Shown here piece after piece: positions 9,701-18,132 of a stretch of DNA of 42,498 nt; position 1 is the stretch's first letter; every line of letters starts with the position of its first letter. The notes beneath the pieces are model-generated. The model searched no databases and was not told where the DNA came from. It saw only the letters and a program-made list of their open reading frames with translations. Origin of the DNA: DASRAJ01 sp039920305 (GTDB lineage: Bacteria > Bacteroidota > Bacteroidia > Chitinophagales > UBA10324); the NCBI GenBank assembly GCA_039920305.1, contig JBDSEA010000230.1:1-42498 (forward strand), read 5' to 3'. The position numbers and the translations under genes were made by a program.

Positions 9701-9849
9701 TGATTGAGCTTGCCTTTCAGCACATTGGCTTCGGCTATTTCATCTGCGCGATTTTCAATGCGGCTTGTTACTACATTAAATGAAAGCTGATAAATACAAA
9801 TCAGGATAAGTGCAATAGAGAAAAATATGATGAGGCCTTTTCCGCGCAT
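6709..9849 (-). CDS. secDF: protein translocase SecDF, fused form
   Basis: A 1046-residue fusion of SecD and SecF, the common arrangement in Bacteroidota. It uses the proton motive force to help SecYEG move proteins across the inner membrane. The SecD half (about 1-660) has an N-terminal helix (GLIIFFSIALILICIYQLSF), LGLDLQGGMNVVLQV, a large periplasmic domain with RIVVELPGVDNPKR, and a membrane block with GMAVDANVLIHERIKEEL. The SecF half (about 690-1030) has GVDFSGGRSYVVQF, and later GYSVADTVIVFDRIREFLRE. A low-complexity Ser/Asp/Asn-rich insert (about 270-350) in the periplasmic part is lineage-specific. The gene stands alone on the minus strand. The many secreted cargoes in this window depend on this export step. 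Confidence 0.97.
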   Translation of the reverse strand: MRGKGLIIFFSIALILICIYQLSFNVVTSRIENRADEIAEANVLKGKLNQDLPDTVITAIRMARQHYLDSVSNEEVFNIGIANFTYQDCKDQQLNLGLDLQGGMNVVLQVGMDDLVKALADNSSDPAFIKALDLAKKKQIAQPQADFATLFEQSWIETSPSDKLARIFATRNNQDRIKLTSTNEDVTRFIRTEATGAFDRTFNILRSRIDKFGVTQPNITSQPNAGRIVVELPGVDNPKRVRKLLQASAVLEFWETYDNQMFYTYIMNANTSLKNRLSVNDTSQTTPGNPLETPAPESNPLLGNDSTSLMNASGDHDSTGLELDSAAKASSSESDDLRDNPLRSILQVPYFVDNDNTQKPAPGPVVGWVKGSDTAKINRYLSMDFVRSGFPRDVKFLWGSKAFDEKQNVYQLYAIKRQVGTDRAPLEGDKVIASRQDVDPNGKQEVSMTMNNEGAKIWKNLTAKQIGLYGKYPDGKAHNGNIAIVLDNYVYSAPTVESEISGGRSSITGSFTVEEAKDLANILQAGKLPAPAKIIAENVVGPSLGQESIRAGIRSIVIAFIAVIAFMLLYYNVSGVIADIALLFNLFFIIGVLASLGATLTLSGIAGIVLTMGMAVDANVLIHERIKEELRAGKGLIRAVHDGHIKSYSAVFDTHLTTLITGIILAYFGLGPVLGYATTLNIGVVLTLFTAVFMAHVIFDWWMKRGKDIKFTTRLSSFDLSNLNIQFVNKRKYAYIFSATLAVISIIAIITRGFDYGVDFSGGRSYVVQFPQKVTTVEIREELGKYFGIAPEVKTYGSNDKMKITTGYKIEESTSLMDSTVNNMLYKGLQKFLPANVDYNTFTSKYQLSSQVVGPSISADILNSAYKAIIFSLIGIFLYILLRFRRWQFALGAIISLTHDVLMVMGAYALLHGIVPFTLEVDETFVAAALTVMGYSVADTVIVFDRIREFLREHPMGDMKHTVNDAINKTLNRTVITSSTVLLVLLILFIFGGDVIRGFSFALLLGVLFGTYSSIFVATPIVIDLAQATKQKVKDAGPVKKTVTVK

Positions 9850-9886
9850 GTTGGGGTGGAGATTATGTTTGAATTAAAACGGGTCG

Positions 9887-9894
9887 CAAATATA
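9887..9894 (-). promoter_or_regulatory. candidate secDF -7 element TATATTTG
   Basis: Read on the minus strand, TATATTTG matches TAnnTTTG exactly and lies about 38 bases before the secDF ATG. The -33 element is less clear. Confidence 0.5.
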
Positions 9895-10194
9895 AAAAGA
9901 GTTAGGGAGTGCGGGAAACAAGTTTACAATTCAAGCTTTGTAATTCAAGCAGAATTCATCCTTAATGATCATGATAAATCTTTACCTCTCTGTTTTTTGG
10001 TTGGGTTGGTTTATCCTCGTTTCTCAGGTCAAAACTGCAGGTTATTGTGGTTTTACGAAAATATTCCACGCAATTATTGAAGTGATGAATACGATGTGCT
10101 TGCAGAGCCTGTACTGAATTCGCAGGAAATGCATGAGGTTAAAGATTAATTGCGGATTTACTGAAATCTACTGATTTATTGACAAGCCTGCTGT
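9895..10194. other. gene-free stretch upstream of secDF
   Basis: No convincing gene. It contains a direct repeat AATTCAAGC twice about 16 bases apart (near 9928 and 9944) and a small hairpin TTACAA/TTGTAA around it. The only plus-strand frame (9856-10080) starts inside the secDF promoter and shows no family features. Confidence 0.4.
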
Positions 10195-11370
10195 TCATCT
10201 TACCTCAAGCAAAAACCCTTTAAGGTAATTCGTCTCCGGAATATTCCAGACTACCGGATGGTCCTTTGATTGTGAAAGAAAAGCGACCTGTCTTATGGTC
10301 TTGCCCGCATCAGTCGCAGCCTGAGCAACCAGGTCGAAGAATGTTGCGGGATCAATAAAATGTGAGCATGAAAAAGTGAGCAGAAAACCACCGCTGCGAA
10401 TCAGCTTCATTGCCCGAAGATTGATTTCCTTGTAGCCCCGTGAAGCGCCTTCAACCCCGGAGCGACTTTTTGTAAAGGAGGGGGGATCCAGAATTATGAT
10501 GTCGAAAGATTTTTTCTCCTTTACCCATTGTGGTAAAATATCAAATGCGTTACATGTTTGAAAATCAAAATCACAACTGAAATTATTTAGTGAAATGTTT
10601 TCTTTTGCTTGCTGAATTGCATCCTCTGATGCATCCAGGGCTACCACTTTTTTTGCCCCAAACTTTGCCGCATACAGCCCAAAAGCACCCGTGTAGCAAA
10701 AGCAATCGAGCACTTCTGCGCCTTTTGATATATTTCGAAGAGCTAACCGGTTCTCCTGCTGATCGAGAAAGAATCCCGTTTTTTGTCCTTGCTCTATATC
10801 AATTTTAAATTTGATTCCATGTTCTTCAATTTCAAATTGTAAAGGGAAAGGATCTGAGAGAAATCCTTTCTGCACATCAAGTCCTTCGAGTTTCCTTACC
10901 GGCACATCATTCCGCTCGTAGACTTTTGTTGCTTCAAAATCTTTCTTCAATATCGAAACAATTTCATTTTTCCAGCGATCCATTCCCAGGGAGAGTGTTT
11001 GCAATACAAATACATCCCTGAACTTATCAATAATTAATGCAGGAAGAAAATCTCCTTCTCCGAAAACAAGTCGAAAATTTTCACCGCAGCCGATTTTCTT
11101 TCTGTAATCGCTGCAGGCCAATAATTTCTTACGAAAAAAACCCTCATTGATCTTCTCGCTTTGCAATCTTGTTAAAAGACGGACGGCGATCTGTGATCTG
11201 GGATTGTAATAGCCACAACCGATAAATTTGCCACGCTCATCTTTTATATCAGCAATAGATCCGGCTTCAATAGTTCCCCTGATGCTCTCAATTTCATTTC
11301 CATAAATCCAGGGATGACCATTTACAATGCGCGGATGCCTCCCGCGCTTCAAAATAATTTCACTCTTCAT
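10195..11370 (-). CDS. rlmI: class I SAM-dependent rRNA methyltransferase, RlmI-like
   Basis: A 391-residue protein matching the RlmI/YccW family in length and order. In E. coli the enzyme makes m5C1962 in 23S rRNA. The N-terminal PUA domain (about 1-80) contains GRHPRIVNGHPWIYGNEI. A central domain ends with the strongly conserved GQKTGFFLDQQENR (about 196-207). The SAM-binding motif I is VLDCFCYTGAFGLYAA (about 220-235). The catalytic motif is ILDPPSF (294-299) and the likely catalytic Cys335 is in LTFSCSHF. The gene is divergent from the small secreted protein at 11451. Other members of this fold methylate other rRNA bases, so the exact target is inferred. Confidence 0.93.
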   Translation of the reverse strand: MKSEIILKRGRHPRIVNGHPWIYGNEIESIRGTIEAGSIADIKDERGKFIGCGYYNPRSQIAVRLLTRLQSEKINEGFFRKKLLACSDYRKKIGCGENFRLVFGEGDFLPALIIDKFRDVFVLQTLSLGMDRWKNEIVSILKKDFEATKVYERNDVPVRKLEGLDVQKGFLSDPFPLQFEIEEHGIKFKIDIEQGQKTGFFLDQQENRLALRNISKGAEVLDCFCYTGAFGLYAAKFGAKKVVALDASEDAIQQAKENISLNNFSCDFDFQTCNAFDILPQWVKEKKSFDIIILDPPSFTKSRSGVEGASRGYKEINLRAMKLIRSGGFLLTFSCSHFIDPATFFDLVAQAATDAGKTIRQVAFLSQSKDHPVVWNIPETNYLKGFLLEVR

Positions 11371-11450
11371 CAGCGAAAAATAATCTTTGCGGTTCAGTTC
11401 TTATATAATGATTTTCCTTTGCAGCTTTCAATAACTCTCAAATAATATTT

Positions 11451-12026
11451 ATGAATACACCATTGTTATCCTTTGTTGTAATTATCATTTCGATGCTTCA
11501 AATACAGCAATCTTCCTGTCAGCAGGATTCTAAGATCAATAAGCCGCTACTTCCATTTGCTGTAGGTAATGAATGGATTTACAGTGATTCGGTTTTTACT
11601 GATGGTTCCTTTTCATCAGTTAAGAATGATACAGATCGCATTGTTTCACGATCAACCTTCGAGGGAAATCCAACATTCACCTTTTCTGACGGGAGGGAAT
11701 TGTTGCTTAAAGGCGATTCACTTTTTCAGCTCGTTCGGCAACGAACAGGATTAAAATTTCCCACACCGGTCTTTTTTCCGGTTGAAACCGAAACAACTTT
11801 CAATTATGCTTTTGGCGGAGATGTAATGAAGCAGCAAACAGTGAGTAAAATGAAGGCTTGTCCGGAAAATTCGTGGAATGCTTCAAATTGTTACCTTGTT
11901 ACTGACGGATGTAACGGTGAAAAAATATTTGGAAATGGAACAGGAGTTATATGGGAAAAGAAAACTGATTGTTCTTCGAAAGATTATTCAGTGAGAACCT
12001 TGATAAAAATGAAGATAATCAGGTAG
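11451..12026 (+). CDS. secreted or lipid-anchored protein of unknown function
   Basis: A 191-residue protein with a hydrophobic signal segment (about residues 4-18) followed by QQSSCQQDS. The Cys at about residue 23 could be a loose Bacteroidota lipobox, or signal peptidase I could cut nearby. The mature part starts with a Pro/Phe stretch and NEWIYSDSVF, a pattern often seen in periplasmic or surface proteins of this phylum, and is mainly predicted beta. I recognise no domain. It is a single-gene unit between rlmI (divergent) and the cupredoxin gene (convergent). Confidence 0.7.
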   Translation: MNTPLLSFVVIIISMLQIQQSSCQQDSKINKPLLPFAVGNEWIYSDSVFTDGSFSSVKNDTDRIVSRSTFEGNPTFTFSDGRELLLKGDSLFQLVRQRTGLKFPTPVFFPVETETTFNYAFGGDVMKQQTVSKMKACPENSWNASNCYLVTDGCNGEKIFGNGTGVIWEKKTDCSSKDYSVRTLIKMKIIR

Positions 12027-12042
12027 CTTATTCTCATCGCAT

Positions 12043-12080
12043 TCATTAAAAAAGAAGGCGCATTCATGATGCGCCTTCTT
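12043..12080 (-). terminator. strong hairpin terminator between convergent genes
   Basis: A perfect 12-bp stem, AAGAAGGCGCAT (12052-12063) with ATGCGCCTTCTT (12069-12080), has a 5-base loop. On the minus strand it is followed by a T run, so it mainly ends the cupredoxin gene. The stem may also slow the opposing plus-strand transcript. Confidence 0.9.
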
Positions 12081-12098
12081 AGCTTATGGATTAGTATT

Positions 12099-13439
12099 TC
12101 AGGAATTTTTAACCAGCTTGATCGTCTGTTTCAATTCACCATTTACTGTAACCCTGGCAACATAAATGCCCGGAAGTAAAGCCATGCCTGCATGAATGTC
12201 ATTTCCAATGAATACATGCTGTTCAAGAAGCTTACCGGTTAGATCATAAATCCCAATGGATGTCCCCGTTTCAAGCTGCGCACCTGAAAAATTAAAATAT
12301 TCAGAAGCGGGATTTGGTGAAACGAATACAGTGTTATGTGCTGCTCCTGTTTTGCATACATTATTAACCACGGTTGCCTTTGATGTTTTTTTACATCCGG
12401 TCACCGAGTTAGTTACTGTAACTTTGTAAGCTCCGGCTGCCACTACGTCGAGTGTACTGTTCGTTGCACCCGAAATTGCACTGCCATCTTTCTTCCATTT
12501 GTAAGTAAGGTTTGCGCCGGTATTCGCGCTTAGGATTACATGATCTGCAGCGCACTTATTTACAGTTCCTGAAGGGGTGATATTTGCTGCAGGCTTTGAA
12601 TTTTCTGTTACTACAATTGAATTGGAAGAAGTAGTGCCGCAGCTATTGCTTACCTGAACAGAGTAGGTACCACTGCCTGTAACCGTGTAGCTTTGATTGG
12701 TTGCACCTGAAAGGTTAGAGTTACCTTTTTTCCATTGATAAGTTAATCCTGAAGCTGCTGCTGTTAAAGTTACACTGCCTCCTCCACAAAAGGTAGTAGG
12801 TCCATCTGCTGTTATAGCTGCATCATTTGCAGAAGGAATAGTGTTTACAGTTACTGTAATTGAGCTGGAGCTTGCTGAGTTGCCGCAGTTGTTGGTTACT
12901 GTAAGTGAGTAGCTGCCACTGCTTGTAGCCACCAGGGTGCTTGAAGTGGCACCGGGAACAAGAGATCCATCTTTTTTCCATTGGTATGAAGAAAATACCG
13001 GGCCTCCATTTTGGGTAAGTGTTACAGATCCTCCACTGCAAAAAGTTGTGGAACCAATGGAACTGATGGTTACAGATGGGGTGGCACATACTACAGTAAA
13101 ACTTCCAAGCATGGTGGTTGGATGAATATTGCATTTATAATTATACGTGCCGGTTACAGAAGGAACATAAATAAAGGAAGTGTTCCCGGAAGATGAATTT
13201 ATTGCATGATCCCAGGAATTGGCGCCATTGGGAATAGTTGTAGACTTGGTGGTATGAGAACCGCTTACCCAAACCCACTTTACAGTATCACCAAGATTAA
13301 TAGTAAAAGTTGAAGGTGTAAATGCAAAATTCGTAACATCAACTTTTTGAATTGCCGCAGATGCTTGATGTGATAAAAACAATACAGCAACAGAGATAAA
13401 AATGGTATTCAGAATGTGATTTTTGTAATGGTTTTTCAT
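12099..13439 (-). CDS. cupredoxin (plastocyanin-like) domain, Ig-like repeats and T9SS sorting domain
   Basis: A 446-residue exported protein. A signal peptide (about 1-29) precedes a cupredoxin domain (about 31-117) with a complete type 1 copper site: His62 in SGSHTTKS, then Cys103, His106 and Met110 in YKCNIHPTTM. Three Ig-like repeats of about 80 residues follow, each with a core like YQWKKDGS or YKWKKDGS and a closing G-x-Y-x-V/L-x-V-T-N. The C-terminus is a T9SS CTD (VSPNPASEYFNFSG ... GIYVARVTVNGELKQTIKLVKNS). Cupredoxins carry single electrons or bind copper, so a surface-displayed redox or copper-binding role is inferred. It lies downstream of susCD on the same strand, but a terminator separates them. 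Confidence 0.92.
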   Translation of the reverse strand: MKNHYKNHILNTIFISVAVLFLSHQASAAIQKVDVTNFAFTPSTFTINLGDTVKWVWVSGSHTTKSTTIPNGANSWDHAINSSSGNTSFIYVPSVTGTYNYKCNIHPTTMLGSFTVVCATPSVTISSIGSTTFCSGGSVTLTQNGGPVFSSYQWKKDGSLVPGATSSTLVATSSGSYSLTVTNNCGNSASSSSITVTVNTIPSANDAAITADGPTTFCGGGSVTLTAAASGLTYQWKKGNSNLSGATNQSYTVTGSGTYSVQVSNSCGTTSSNSIVVTENSKPAANITPSGTVNKCAADHVILSANTGANLTYKWKKDGSAISGATNSTLDVVAAGAYKVTVTNSVTGCKKTSKATVVNNVCKTGAAHNTVFVSPNPASEYFNFSGAQLETGTSIGIYDLTGKLLEQHVFIGNDIHAGMALLPGIYVARVTVNGELKQTIKLVKNS

Positions 13440-13575
13440 GAAACATAGGTTTTTTAGTGAACAAGGATAGGCATCAAAGTTAAAGGTGCCGGTGTAACTG
13501 CAAAATTAATTTATCACAAATGGAAATTGCGCAGCGTTAAGAAACGAATTATTTTTTAGCTGAAAATTTGAACAA

Positions 13576-13606
13576 AAAAAAGGAGGATCACTCCTCCTCC
13601 TTTTTT
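13576..13606 (-). terminator. terminator of the susC-susD operon
   Basis: A 12-bp inverted repeat pairs AAAAAAGGAGGA with TCCTCCTTTTTT across a 7-base loop, immediately after the susD stop. Read on the minus strand it ends in a run of T, the classical intrinsic form. The A/T flanks are symmetric, so it could work in both directions. Confidence 0.9.
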
Positions 13607-13620
13607 CAATGATTAAAATT

Positions 13621-14955
13621 TCAAAATTCGCTTACCGGCAATGGAAATTCAACCCATACATCATCACTCACTCTGTCAATCGGCAACTGATCCAGTCTGT
13701 TGTACCGCCGCATATCAATCCAGCGGTGTGCTTCTGCAAATAAAGAATAACGTCTTTGTTTGAGCATTTCATCAGTCAGGCTGGCCTGGTCAATTATTCC
13801 CGCATAAGCAGGTAACCCGGCGGCTATTCTTACTGCATCAAGGTCGGTTTTTGCACCTGCTAAGTCACCAGTCTGAATTTTTGCTTCAGCAGAAATAAGG
13901 ATCAGTTCCTCATTCCTGATAATACTGACTGGTGCATCCTGTGAAGACCAGACATTAACATCATAGTTGCTTGAAAGTGAATCAGGTGATTGTGCTGTTG
14001 TTGCCCTCAAGCTCGCTTTAGAAAGGCGTGCATCACCCGGCTCAGCATCTGTTACATAGCTTTCCTGTACAACGCGGGAATCTGTTTCAACCGAATTCAG
14101 TGGTTTATAGAGAACATTGGGTATATCCCCGCTTGCCGTGGAAAATGAAACATAGGTGCCTGCATACAGATCTCCCGAAGCGTTAATAAAAGAAGCAGAC
14201 AAGTCAGTGATTGCTTCGCTGAAGTTACCACTGTAAACATCAACACGTGCTTTAAGGCCACGGTTAAATTTTGAAAACTCTGCAGGAGTATTAAATCCGT
14301 CAAATCCTGATGAAAGTGTGAAAAGGAATTCGGTGCCTGAATTTTGGAGATCAGTATATCCCTCATCAAGCAGTGCAGCGATATCAATGAGTGCCTGGGC
14401 ATAAGAAACTATGGGTCCCATATTGTTCGGATCCTCAACATCCGTGCGAATGCCGTTATTGTAAGTCATATTTGATGCATAGAGTAATTCCAGAGCCTGC
14501 ATGGTTTTGGCAAATCCCAGATAGCCATTCTTTTGTTCCTGTGTTATTGCGGCAGGAGTATTTTCAACAGCATGCCTGAGAACCCAGCCATTGCGAACCA
14601 CCCGATAGAACTGGCTCCATGGATTTACGATATAAAATGCGGCATTATCCAGGGTAGATCCGCTATTGCCGAGCAGTTCACCCGTAAACCTTGGATCGGC
14701 ACCTGAAATACGATAGTAATCCCTGCCAATTATAGAGCAGTCATCAACATAAGTATCGAGGAAATTACGCATTCCTGAAAGCGTTCCCGACACCAGGTTA
14801 TTCATCTCATCTACCGATGCGTTGTTTTCAAGAGTTCCAATGCTGGGAAAATTTGGATCTTCTACTTTTTCAATGGTGCACGAAGAATAAGCAATCATGA
14901 TGAAGGCAGAAATCATCATCGTTAATGCAAGGTTAATATTTATGTGGTTTTTCAT
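13621..14955 (-). CDS. SusD/RagB-family outer-membrane nutrient-binding lipoprotein
   Basis: A 444-residue lipoprotein with an N-terminal signal ending AYSSC (Cys26), which would carry the lipid anchor. SusD proteins sit over the SusC channel on the cell surface and capture ligand. The helical TPR-like scaffold shows in WSQFYRVVRNGWVLRHAVE and GYLGFAKTMQALELLYAS. The C-terminal signature includes RNEELILISAEAKIQTGDLAGAKTDLDAVR and a final RRYSLFAEAHRWIDMRRYNR, typical of the family. It follows susC by 19 bases and is clearly co-transcribed with it. The ligand is unknown and no degrading enzyme is in the operon. Confidence 0.95.
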   Translation of the reverse strand: MKNHININLALTMMISAFIMIAYSSCTIEKVEDPNFPSIGTLENNASVDEMNNLVSGTLSGMRNFLDTYVDDCSIIGRDYYRISGADPRFTGELLGNSGSTLDNAAFYIVNPWSQFYRVVRNGWVLRHAVENTPAAITQEQKNGYLGFAKTMQALELLYASNMTYNNGIRTDVEDPNNMGPIVSYAQALIDIAALLDEGYTDLQNSGTEFLFTLSSGFDGFNTPAEFSKFNRGLKARVDVYSGNFSEAITDLSASFINASGDLYAGTYVSFSTASGDIPNVLYKPLNSVETDSRVVQESYVTDAEPGDARLSKASLRATTAQSPDSLSSNYDVNVWSSQDAPVSIIRNEELILISAEAKIQTGDLAGAKTDLDAVRIAAGLPAYAGIIDQASLTDEMLKQRRYSLFAEAHRWIDMRRYNRLDQLPIDRVSDDVWVEFPLPVSEF

Positions 14956-14974
14956 TATTCAGTGGTTTAAATGT

Positions 14975-17971
14975 TCAAAAATTAAAGTTAACTGATGCAT
15001 AGAATTGCTTGGCAGAAGGAAACGGATTTACCTCCACGCCACTTGCCAGGCCGGAATTCACAAAATTGGAAACCTCCGGATCATAGCTGTTGTATTTAAA
15101 CCAGTTGAGTGGATTTCTTGCTGCAAGTCCTATCCTGGCCCCTTTTACTATTCCATTTGTTTTGCCGGCAAGACTTTTCGAATCGAAGGTATAATACAAT
15201 CCAATTTCACGAAGCCGTACATACCCGGTACTTTCAATGAATGGTGAAGCAGACAGGCCTCCGAGATACTGACCGATTCTGTATGGGCCATTTGGTGTTT
15301 CACCTGCCGGATCGAGGGTTAGGTCATCGTAATCATGGCTTGTTCCTCCAAAGTCTGACAATAGGTTCGTGAGGTTTGCACCTTCACCACCACGTTTCCA
15401 GTGAAACAGAAAGGTTAGTTCCCAATTTTTAAATCTGAAATCTTCGTAGAAAGTCATTTGAAACCTGGGCTCAAAATCTCCGTACACCACATATTCATTT
15501 CCTTCTCCTTTTAAACTATCCGGACCCACCCCCACCAGCTGAGTTGCACTCTTACCGGTATCTATATAAAATGTTCCAAGTGAAGCACCGAAGCCACCCA
15601 ATGTGAAGGCGGGAACATCAAGTCTGGTAATTTTAGAGCGGTTCAGCCAGAAATTAATTCTATTATTCCATTCAAAATTTTTGCTCTTTATCAATTCAGT
15701 GCCAAGGCCTAACTCGATTCCTTTATTTTCCAGGCTTGCTGCATTGCTGACCTGTGATGTAAACCCGGAAGAAAATGGAACCTGTACTACAATAAACATA
15801 TCATCAACCTCTTTTTTGTAGTAGGTTGCTTCCAGGGTAATTTTATCATTAAGAAAACCAAGATCAAGTCCGAATTCAAGCTCCTTCTGTCTTTCAGGAC
15901 CAATTGAGTCATTACCTAGGGCTGAGTTGACCAGAAGTCCTGCTGAGTTATCAATAATCACCTGACCGAGGTTGGTAAATTGGGAACCAAATACCGGGAA
16001 ATTACCAGATTGACCATATGCAATGCGCGGTTTAATTAGTGTTATGGCGTTAGATTGCCAAAAATCAAATTCTGCAAAGTTGATTGCCAGAGATGCTTTT
16101 GGATAATAGTAAAGTTTGTTAGGGTCAAAATCGTTTGAGGACTTATCTGCACGGAAACCAAGCGTTGCGATGATCCTGTCATCCCAGTTCACTTCTTCCT
16201 GGGCAAAACCACCAAAATCCAATTGAAGGGAACGAAACTGATAAATAGAAACAGATCCCGCCTGGCTTACATTGGTTTGCCCGGTAATGAGCTGAGTGGC
16301 AGTATTGATAATGGTATTTCGGGTAAAACTTTCACGTGCTAACCCCGCCTGGGTTCTGAAGGTAACTTTAGGTGCATAAAATACGTGAACCAAAATCGCA
16401 CTTTCATTATTGTTGAAAGTACCGGTCGTGCCCTGAATGGAAGCGCCATTAGTACCGTTGCCATCTTTTTCGAATTGCAGCTCCTGCGGAAATATGGCGG
16501 TTGTACGCAAGGCATAATCATCCAGCCCGCCCTGCAAAATCAATTTCAAAGAATTTTTTTCAGTATTCAGAATTTTTGCGGTCAGGGTACCGCCAAAAAT
16601 GAAACGATCTACAGCTTCATTGTTGGTGATGAGTGCAGCTGTTTGTAAAAAGTTTGATGGATTATACAGGTTATTAGGGTATGAGCCGTCAGGATTAGGA
16701 TGCAGTTCAGCCCATGATGGGGTAAATGCGAGTGCAATGCTCATGGTAGTGTTGCTGTTATCATTACCAAAGTAACCCCGGTCAGCACTAGATTTAATAT
16801 AATTGCTCGATACAGAAAGTTCAAGATTATTTGAAATCTCATGATTCACATTTAATCGCAAGCCGGTTTTTACATATCCTGTGTTTTCTACTATTCCACT
16901 CTCATCGCGGTGAAATCCACTTGCATAAAATGCAGTTTTGTCATTTCCGCTGGATATAGATAACCGGGAATCAGAAATCAATCCGTGGTTTCCATAAAGT
17001 TCATTTTCATAATCGTAATAATGACCGGAAGATTTTGCATCCAGAAAATTTTGAACTTCACCTTCACCATAGGTTGCTGCTACCTTGGCTGTATCCCAGT
17101 CACGTACACCAAGAGGATTCAAAATTTGCTGCCATCCCAGGGTTTGGGAGAAGGAAATCTGCGGAGCACCGCTAACTTCTCTTCCCCGCTTGGTAGTAAT
17201 AATAACCACACCACCGGCAGCACGTGAGCCATAAATTGCAGCAGCAGAAGCTCCCTTCAGAATTTCAACTGATTGAAAATCTCCCGGATCTAAATCCGCT
17301 ATCCGGTTGGAAGGATTATCCTGATTATAAAATGCTGTATTGCCTCCTGCAGCTGACTTGGATACTGTAGCTAAACCTGCAGAAACGGAAGTATTATCAA
17401 CATATACCCCATCAATAATGTAGAGTGGCTGAGCAGGAGCATTGATGGAGGTAAGACCCCGCATTCTTACATTAATTCCACCACCGGGAGCACCGGAGTT
17501 TTGCGTAATCTGGACACCAGCAAATTTTCCCTGAAGTGCCGCATCAAATGTAGAGGGTGTGGTGATGCCCGTGAGTTCTTTTGAGCTGACTTCAGCCACT
17601 GCATTAGCCGAATTTGAGCGCTTAACAGTTGTAGCCAATCCTGAAACAATCACTTCTTCAAGATCAGAACTGGTTTCAACCATCGTAAGATCAATTGCAG
17701 ATGACGAGGAAACTGTCTTTTCTTCAGTACGAAAACCCACGTATGAAAATTCCAGTTTAGCGGATGCGGTGGAAACATGGATATTGTACTTACCGTCAGC
17801 ATCGGTTGTGGTTCCTGTATTCGTATTTTTTACTGCTACCGTAACACCGGTGAGCGGTTCACCTCTTTCATTTTTTACAGTTCCTGAAATATCAAATTGT
17901 GCATCTGCTTTATTCAGGAGTGCAGTCATTAACAATAACAGAAGAGAGAATTTGAGGAGTAAGATTTTCAT
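14975..17971 (-). CDS. SusC/RagA-family TonB-dependent outer-membrane transporter
   Basis: A 998-residue outer-membrane channel that imports ligand with TonB energy. A signal peptide (1-24, ending NKADA) precedes a carboxypeptidase-regulatory-like domain (about 26-110, GTVKNERGEPLTGVTVAVKN). A TonB-box region and plug domain follow, with NSGAPGGGINVRMRGLTSIN and the RagA signature PLYIIDGVYVDN. The rest (about 260-998) is the beta barrel, ending in YASVNFNF with a terminal Phe, as expected for BamA-assembled barrels. It is first in the operon and susD follows. There is no neighbouring anti-sigma/ECF pair, so regulation is not of the usual trans-envelope signalling type here. Confidence 0.96.
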   Translation of the reverse strand: MKILLLKFSLLLLLMTALLNKADAQFDISGTVKNERGEPLTGVTVAVKNTNTGTTTDADGKYNIHVSTASAKLEFSYVGFRTEEKTVSSSSAIDLTMVETSSDLEEVIVSGLATTVKRSNSANAVAEVSSKELTGITTPSTFDAALQGKFAGVQITQNSGAPGGGINVRMRGLTSINAPAQPLYIIDGVYVDNTSVSAGLATVSKSAAGGNTAFYNQDNPSNRIADLDPGDFQSVEILKGASAAAIYGSRAAGGVVIITTKRGREVSGAPQISFSQTLGWQQILNPLGVRDWDTAKVAATYGEGEVQNFLDAKSSGHYYDYENELYGNHGLISDSRLSISSGNDKTAFYASGFHRDESGIVENTGYVKTGLRLNVNHEISNNLELSVSSNYIKSSADRGYFGNDNSNTTMSIALAFTPSWAELHPNPDGSYPNNLYNPSNFLQTAALITNNEAVDRFIFGGTLTAKILNTEKNSLKLILQGGLDDYALRTTAIFPQELQFEKDGNGTNGASIQGTTGTFNNNESAILVHVFYAPKVTFRTQAGLARESFTRNTIINTATQLITGQTNVSQAGSVSIYQFRSLQLDFGGFAQEEVNWDDRIIATLGFRADKSSNDFDPNKLYYYPKASLAINFAEFDFWQSNAITLIKPRIAYGQSGNFPVFGSQFTNLGQVIIDNSAGLLVNSALGNDSIGPERQKELEFGLDLGFLNDKITLEATYYKKEVDDMFIVVQVPFSSGFTSQVSNAASLENKGIELGLGTELIKSKNFEWNNRINFWLNRSKITRLDVPAFTLGGFGASLGTFYIDTGKSATQLVGVGPDSLKGEGNEYVVYGDFEPRFQMTFYEDFRFKNWELTFLFHWKRGGEGANLTNLLSDFGGTSHDYDDLTLDPAGETPNGPYRIGQYLGGLSASPFIESTGYVRLREIGLYYTFDSKSLAGKTNGIVKGARIGLAARNPLNWFKYNSYDPEVSNFVNSGLASGVEVNPFPSAKQFYASVNFNF

Positions 17972-18096
17972 ATACCGGAATGGGATTTGTTTGAAACAAT
18001 GTTAGTGAAGTTTTTTATTATTCAGGAAATATAAAAGCAACAAGTTATTAGCATCTGCAATGTGAATTATTATAGATGAAGGCGAAATCCTTTTGG

Positions 18097-18126
18097 TTGC
18101 AAAATAAAGTAAGGCAGCTAACTTCA
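18097..18126 (+). promoter_or_regulatory. promoter of the Nudix gene (TTG, 19 bases, TAACTTCA)
   Basis: TTG (18097-18099) and TAACTTCA (18119-18126) show correct spacing. The predicted transcript start falls at or next to the ATG at 18133, giving a leaderless or nearly leaderless mRNA. It also rules against the upstream ATG at 18076, which lies before the promoter. Confidence 0.5.
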
Positions 18127-18132
18127 ACCGGT

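Noticed and set aside
9856..10080. 74-residue plus-strand frame upstream of secDF
   Set aside because: It starts within the secDF promoter region, has no family features, and its composition looks like chance.
12422..13080. Repeated DNA in the cupredoxin gene considered as CRISPR or satellite
   Set aside because: The repeats are diverged Ig-like protein domains in frame, not identical units with spacers.
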